64,000 nucleotides of DNA from Phalacrocorax aristotelis (Eukaryota; Chordata; Aves; Suliformes; Phalacrocoracidae), in the NCBI RefSeq assembly GCF_949628215.1, contig NC_134279.1:66571766-66635765 (forward strand), written 5' to 3'. A program made the position numbers and the translations under genes. Each line of letters begins with the position of its first letter. Position 1 is the stretch's first letter. Of the stretch, positions 60,325 to 64,000 are shown one piece after another. Below the pieces are notes generated by a model, which did not search any database, was not told the DNA's origin, and saw only the letters and a list, made by a program, of their open reading frames with translations.

Positions 60325-63054
60325 CTGTTTCAATTGAGTCAAACATTAGCAGCACAATGAGACAAAGTTAAACCTTCATTCAACCCTAAATCTTCTCTTC
60401 TATGATGAAAAGTTCACATACCCATTACAACACTTCAATCAAAGCAAAGGGGGAGCAGCCACCTCGGCAGAGACAGCCAGCAGGATCAAGACATCAAAAC
60501 TGCTTCACAAAAGCAATTTCTTTCAAGTTTTAGCACATATTATTTCAAGTAAGTTTTAAGTAACATTTCCGGCCTATGAACAGTTTGAGAGTTTGCCCTT
60601 ACTACTGACAACTTAACTGATATATACATATTATCTCCTAAGGGACAGAAATACATTTCTCTAAATCTTCTCTTCAATATGTCCTCCTTTCTGCTTTTTT
60701 TTTGGGGGTACTCCTCATTGTGTAAGGAAGCCTGGCCAAAAAAATGCAGTAGTTAACAAGATTTTTTGGAAGAAATACTTGTGCTTTCTTTTCCCAGAAG
60801 AGTTAACTCCTGCCAAGCAAGCCTAAAAATCACATTGTGCTTGGTTCTGCAGCAAGTTGTCTAAAAGTATAGTTCTAGAAGACAGGTCAAAATATTTAAA
60901 AGGTAAGGTGTCAAAAAGTACAAGGTACTAGTTGGTGAAGTGAAGCCTTTCTTGAATCTGATACTTGTTAACCTCCTATCTGAGCCCAAATAACTGCAGG
61001 AAAAAACTAAGAAAGTAGATAATTTCAAAAAAGCAGATTGTTTGCTGCTGGATTATTGAGCCAAGCCAGCTGACCAAAGGACCTTCTGAGCACTGACAAT
61101 GGGGCAAGAAAGAATGAAAGCAAGAACTGTCCTTTTTCAGCAGCTTTAAGGCTTTAGATTGGTTCAAGCATAACCAAAGTATCATTCAGATTATTTCCTG
61201 TAAATCAAATAAAACTTTAAAAAGTCTAGTAACATATAGGCACAAGGCAGAAGTTTCTCCTCTTAGGCTGCCAGACAGTTTATTACTCTTCAGAAAACAT
61301 TCCACGAATAAGAATTGTTCACCGGTTACAGGATCTTGTCCCTATTATTAGTATACCATGCCACTCCACTGACATGACAGAATATTTATAGCAGTCAGCA
61401 TCAGCATTTTTTTCCTCAGAGTTCAAATATTTAATTTCAAAAAGTAAGCCTCTTGATTATTTCTGTGACAAGATGGAGATGTTAACAGAGCAACAGCCAG
61501 AGAGATCAGTACTAAAATTTGGTATTAAATTCAGCCAAATCTCATTTTTTACTTGAGTTTTCATTTTCTGAATGGCAACTTCGCATAGTTCTGAATTACA
61601 TAGTAAATAATTCTCATCTGAAAATACACTACTGCTATCAGAAGAGACTCCATGAGTCATCTTAAAATAAACCATTTGTGATCCAGAATACAGATATTTT
61701 GAAAAAGAAAATTAATGAGGTTTCCTAACTAAACAGAGATTCCAAATCAATAAACCACATTAAGATTTACAATTTTTTTCTCCACTGATTCTTCTGATTT
61801 TTGTTTAAAGCATACAGCATGTTTTCCTTTTCAAGAAAAGGATCATCTATGAGGTGCCAGAAGGCATTGCCTCATTTGCAAATGACTTTGAAAAAGATTC
61901 ACAGGGTAAGACAACTACACTCACAGGTAAAAGATTATCCGTATTAAAAGCTTAAATTCATTACTCACTAACAGATACTAGAAGCACATAAAATCAGTTT
62001 TTAGGTTACTTATTTTCAAAACAATTTAAGTAGGGAAAACCTCATTCTGGAGCAGACCGGCTATTTTCTTCTTTTTTTCTAAAAACAGCAAAAATATATT
62101 TTTGGGTTTTTTTCCCTCTCCAGACTCCCGTTTGAACCACTCCCCTTAATGTGGCAATTTATAAGGCCACAAAACACTTAAGTCAATTTGTTTTGGAAAA
62201 ATAGATAAGGCAACATGTAATACACTAAATTAAATCTTAACCATTAAAAAAGGCAGATAAAACCTCAGTGGCTAAAACCACTAGCAACAACTGAAAAGTT
62301 AAATGTATTTTTCTTTGAGCAAATGAAAGGTGAATTACAATTCAAGCTCCTACCCCCTTACATAAGCTCTCTACCTCCTTTGTCCAGATCCTTGATCTAA
62401 TTTGCATTTGTGCAATTTCTACTTGTGCAAGATTAAAAAAGATTCATAAAGCTGCTAGACCAATTGTCACGGTTTAGCCCCAGACAGCTGCTCGCTTGCT
62501 CCCCCCCACCCAGTGGGATGGGGGAGAGAATTTTAAGGGCCAAGGTAAGAAAACTTTTGGGCTGAGATAAAGACAGTTTAAAAATTAAACAGTAATAGTA
62601 ATAACAATAATAATTATATAATGAAAAGGAAAACAACAAGAGAGGCGAAACCTCGGCGGGGGAGGAAACCAAGTGATGCAACCACTCACCACCTGCTGAC
62701 TGACACTGCTGGTCCCCAAGCCACAGTCGCTGCTTCCCCTGGCCAACTCCCCCAGTTAATATACTGTGCATGACGTTACATGATATGGAATATCCCTTTG
62801 GCCAGTTTGAATCCACTCCCTTGGCTGTGGCCCCTTCCCTTCTTGTGCACCCAGCAGAGCACGGGAGGCTGGAAAAGTCCTTGACTAGTACAAGCACTAC
62901 CCAGCAACAACCAAAACATCAGTGTGTTATCAACATTGTTTTCATCCTAAATCCAAACACAGCACTACACCAGCTACAGTGAAGAAAATAATTCTATCCC
63001 AGCTAAAACCATGACACTAATGTATATTTTCACATAGTAATTCAAAGGCCATAC
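60325..63054 (-). other. NCAPG: NCAPG intron with LTR insertion
   Basis: A 2.7-kb intron. It holds an LTR (62465-63016) that begins, in gene sense, 38 bp after the donor. A possible plus-strand exon-like segment (61836-61905) is discussed under findings. A 72-codon minus-strand frame at 61457-61675 is not needed by the conserved protein and is treated as chance. Confidence 0.85.
62465..63016. mobile_element. LTR of the same family as the 53308 copy
   Basis: It starts tgtcacggttt and ends aaaccatgaca, imperfect inverted ends of the same kind as the 53308 LTR, with shared phrases ('gggctgagataaagacagtt', 'gatatggaatatccctttgg', 'ccagctacagtgaagaaaat'). Flanks are ccaat (62460-62464) and ctaat (63017-63021), one mismatch from a 5-bp target duplication. 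It is 552 bp long with an AT-rich simple stretch (aataataattatataatg) near 62605. No retroviral genes are attached. Confidence 0.85.
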
Positions 63055-63236
63055 CTATTTGCATAAGCAAATAAAGGGAAGAACACTCCCAGACAGTGTC
63101 TAAGCCGAACATCCTCTTCGGTCACAGGATTATACCACAACAAAACAAGACGAGAAAGAAGCTTGGCACTAACCAGCCTCCCAGAGAACATCAGTTTGGC
63201 TATGCCTTCTGCAGCTTCCGTCCTAAGTTCTGAAAA
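63055..63236 (-). CDS. NCAPG: NCAPG coding exon, Cnd3 region
   Basis: 182 bp, phase 0 at start, two bases over at the end; acceptor cttccttcag and donor gtatgg. The peptide contains E-L-R-T-E-A-A-E-G-I-A-K-L-M-F-S-G and W-Y-N-P-V-T-E-E-D-V-R-L-R-H-C-L-G-V-F-F-P, near-invariant in vertebrate CAP-G. This is core Cnd3-domain sequence in the HEAT solenoid. An LTR begins 38 bp downstream of its donor side. Confidence 0.96.
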
Positions 63237-63562
63237 CTGAAGGAAGAACTGATCATACACACAACACCAACCACAGCACTTTTCACTAATACTTTACAAT
63301 AATAATTTACATCCTATTTTGCCAGTCAATTCTCCACCTCCACAAATTTGCACCTGCACAGAATTCAAAGCTAGCTCAGGAGTAATGTTAGTCTCCATCT
63401 GTGACAAAGTTGTGGTCATTTTCTAGGACAACTACTTTAACATTAAACCATTAATTTCAATTACACATCATGTAATGTTCACATGGAACCTAATGGGACG
63501 GGAAGCCTTCTGCAAAAGACGTTTTAAAACACAACTACAGCAAGTTTTATAGTATTTCTTAC

Positions 63563-63799
63563 CTCACTGTCTAGGAAACCTGAAAGAAGCTGCAGGAGGT
63601 TGTGAGTCATAGCAGTGTCTTCCTCCTCCTCTACTGTTTCACTTTCTTCCTCACAATCTTCCATTCTACTATGTGCGTCTTCACTTTGAGAATTACTGCC
63701 TTTTCTGGATTTAAATGGCTCAATCCCAAACAGCATTAGTTGATCAAAGATTGCCTTTAAAGCACTGAGCTTTACCTTTATGTTATCTATTTGTAAAAC
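63563..63799 (-). CDS. NCAPG: NCAPG coding exon with acidic loop
   Basis: 237 bp, 79 residues, phase 0 at both ends; acceptor aatctag and donor gtaaga. It begins V-L-Q-I-D-N-I-K-V-K-L-S-A-L-K-A-I-F-D-Q-L-M, continues F-G-I-E-P-F-K, then a charged acidic loop (D-C-E-E-E-S-E-T-V-E-E-E-E-D) and ends L-L-Q-L-L-S-G-F-L-D-S-E. Core helices match vertebrate CAP-G; the acidic loop differs in length and sequence from mammals, as expected for a surface insert between HEAT repeats. Confidence 0.95.
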
Positions 63800-64000
63800 C
63801 TAGATTTGATAAGGAAAATACATACATCATCTTACAGTAGACCACCAATGTTAACATTAAGTGTAATAAGATTTTTTTTTTGCTTTAATAAGATTTATCT
63901 GTGAAACTTTTTATAGTACTTGGGACAAATGTCACACTTTAGAAAGGTGTGATAAAAGTTTAAACCTGAATTTATAATACAGCCTAGGAAAGAATTTATC

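Larger units (their letters stand above)
54640..64000 (-). other. NCAPG: NCAPG gene, 3' part (last 407 residues)
   Basis: Eight exons on the minus strand, in sense order 63799-63563, 63236-63055, 60324-60150, 59731-59570, 58860-58689, 56405-56313, 55892-55817 and 54979-54853, total 1,224 coding bases including the stop. All eight have AG/GT borders and compatible phases. CAP-G is the HEAT-repeat subunit of condensin I, the complex that compacts mitotic chromosomes with SMC2/SMC4, CAP-H and CAP-D2. Small introns (54980-55816, 55893-56312, 58861-59569, 59732-60149, 63237-63562) show only unique AT-rich sequence. Sequence from 63800 to 64000 is intron. The upstream 60% of the gene lies beyond the window. 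Confidence 0.95.

Noticed and set aside
61457..61675. 72-codon minus-strand frame in an NCAPG intron that might be an extra exon
   Set aside because: The exons at 63055 and 60324 join in phase to give the conserved R-S-N-Q-E-C-F sequence, so nothing is missing between them.
1..64000. CRISPR arrays, operons, bacterial signals, rRNA or tRNA genes
   Set aside because: The sequence is vertebrate nuclear DNA with intron-exon structure. I saw no spaced direct repeats and no cloverleaf with tRNA box sequences.

Overview
The window is nuclear DNA from a bird. It is AT-rich, has long introns, and carries avian CR1 LINE fragments and endogenous-retrovirus LTRs of types common in neoavian birds; the species cannot be told from the sequence. 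It holds two convergent genes that I recognise from protein sequence: LCORL (ligand dependent nuclear receptor corepressor-like) on the + strand and the 3' part of NCAPG (condensin I subunit CAP-G) on the - strand. Both are cut by the window edges: LCORL lacks its first exon and promoter, and NCAPG lacks roughly its first 60%.

LCORL (about 1-50,490). Four shared exons (1-71, 313-442, 9461-9715, 18660-18750) encode the N-terminal part, including two CtBP-type motifs (PLDLT and VLDLS). The donor at 18750 leaves two bases of a codon. Three downstream acceptors take it up in frame: 20165-21197 (psq-type helix-turn-helix DNA-binding end), 27972-32871 (a giant exon of about 1,630 codons, the PALI2-type, PRC2-associated end) and 49113-49296 (a 60-residue tail). 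The locus therefore looks like one corepressor stem with three interchangeable C-termini. The giant exon also has a strong internal donor at 32842; spliced to the same 49113 exon it would end after four residues (A-R-Y-K) in a different frame.

Between the genes (about 50,490-54,640) lie a minus-strand CR1 fragment and a 596-bp solo LTR with a perfect 5-bp target duplication.

NCAPG (64,000 down to about 54,640, - strand). Eight coding exons encode the last 407 residues: the end of the HEAT-repeat/Cnd3 region and a basic, poorly conserved tail. All exon phases agree and the stop codon is at 54853-54855. A second LTR of the same family as the intergenic one sits in an NCAPG intron only 38 bp from an exon boundary.

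The LCORL introns are mostly unique AT-rich sequence with scattered old repeats: two avian LTRs of one family in opposite orientation (12.6-13.4 kb and 14.7-15.3 kb), CR1 pieces, a probable MIR-type SINE and a 42-bp alternating purine-pyrimidine tract upstream of the giant exon. I see no tRNA, rRNA, CRISPR array or bacterial-type feature. LCORL-NCAPG is a conserved tail-to-tail pair in vertebrates, known from mammalian and livestock genetics for its association with body size.
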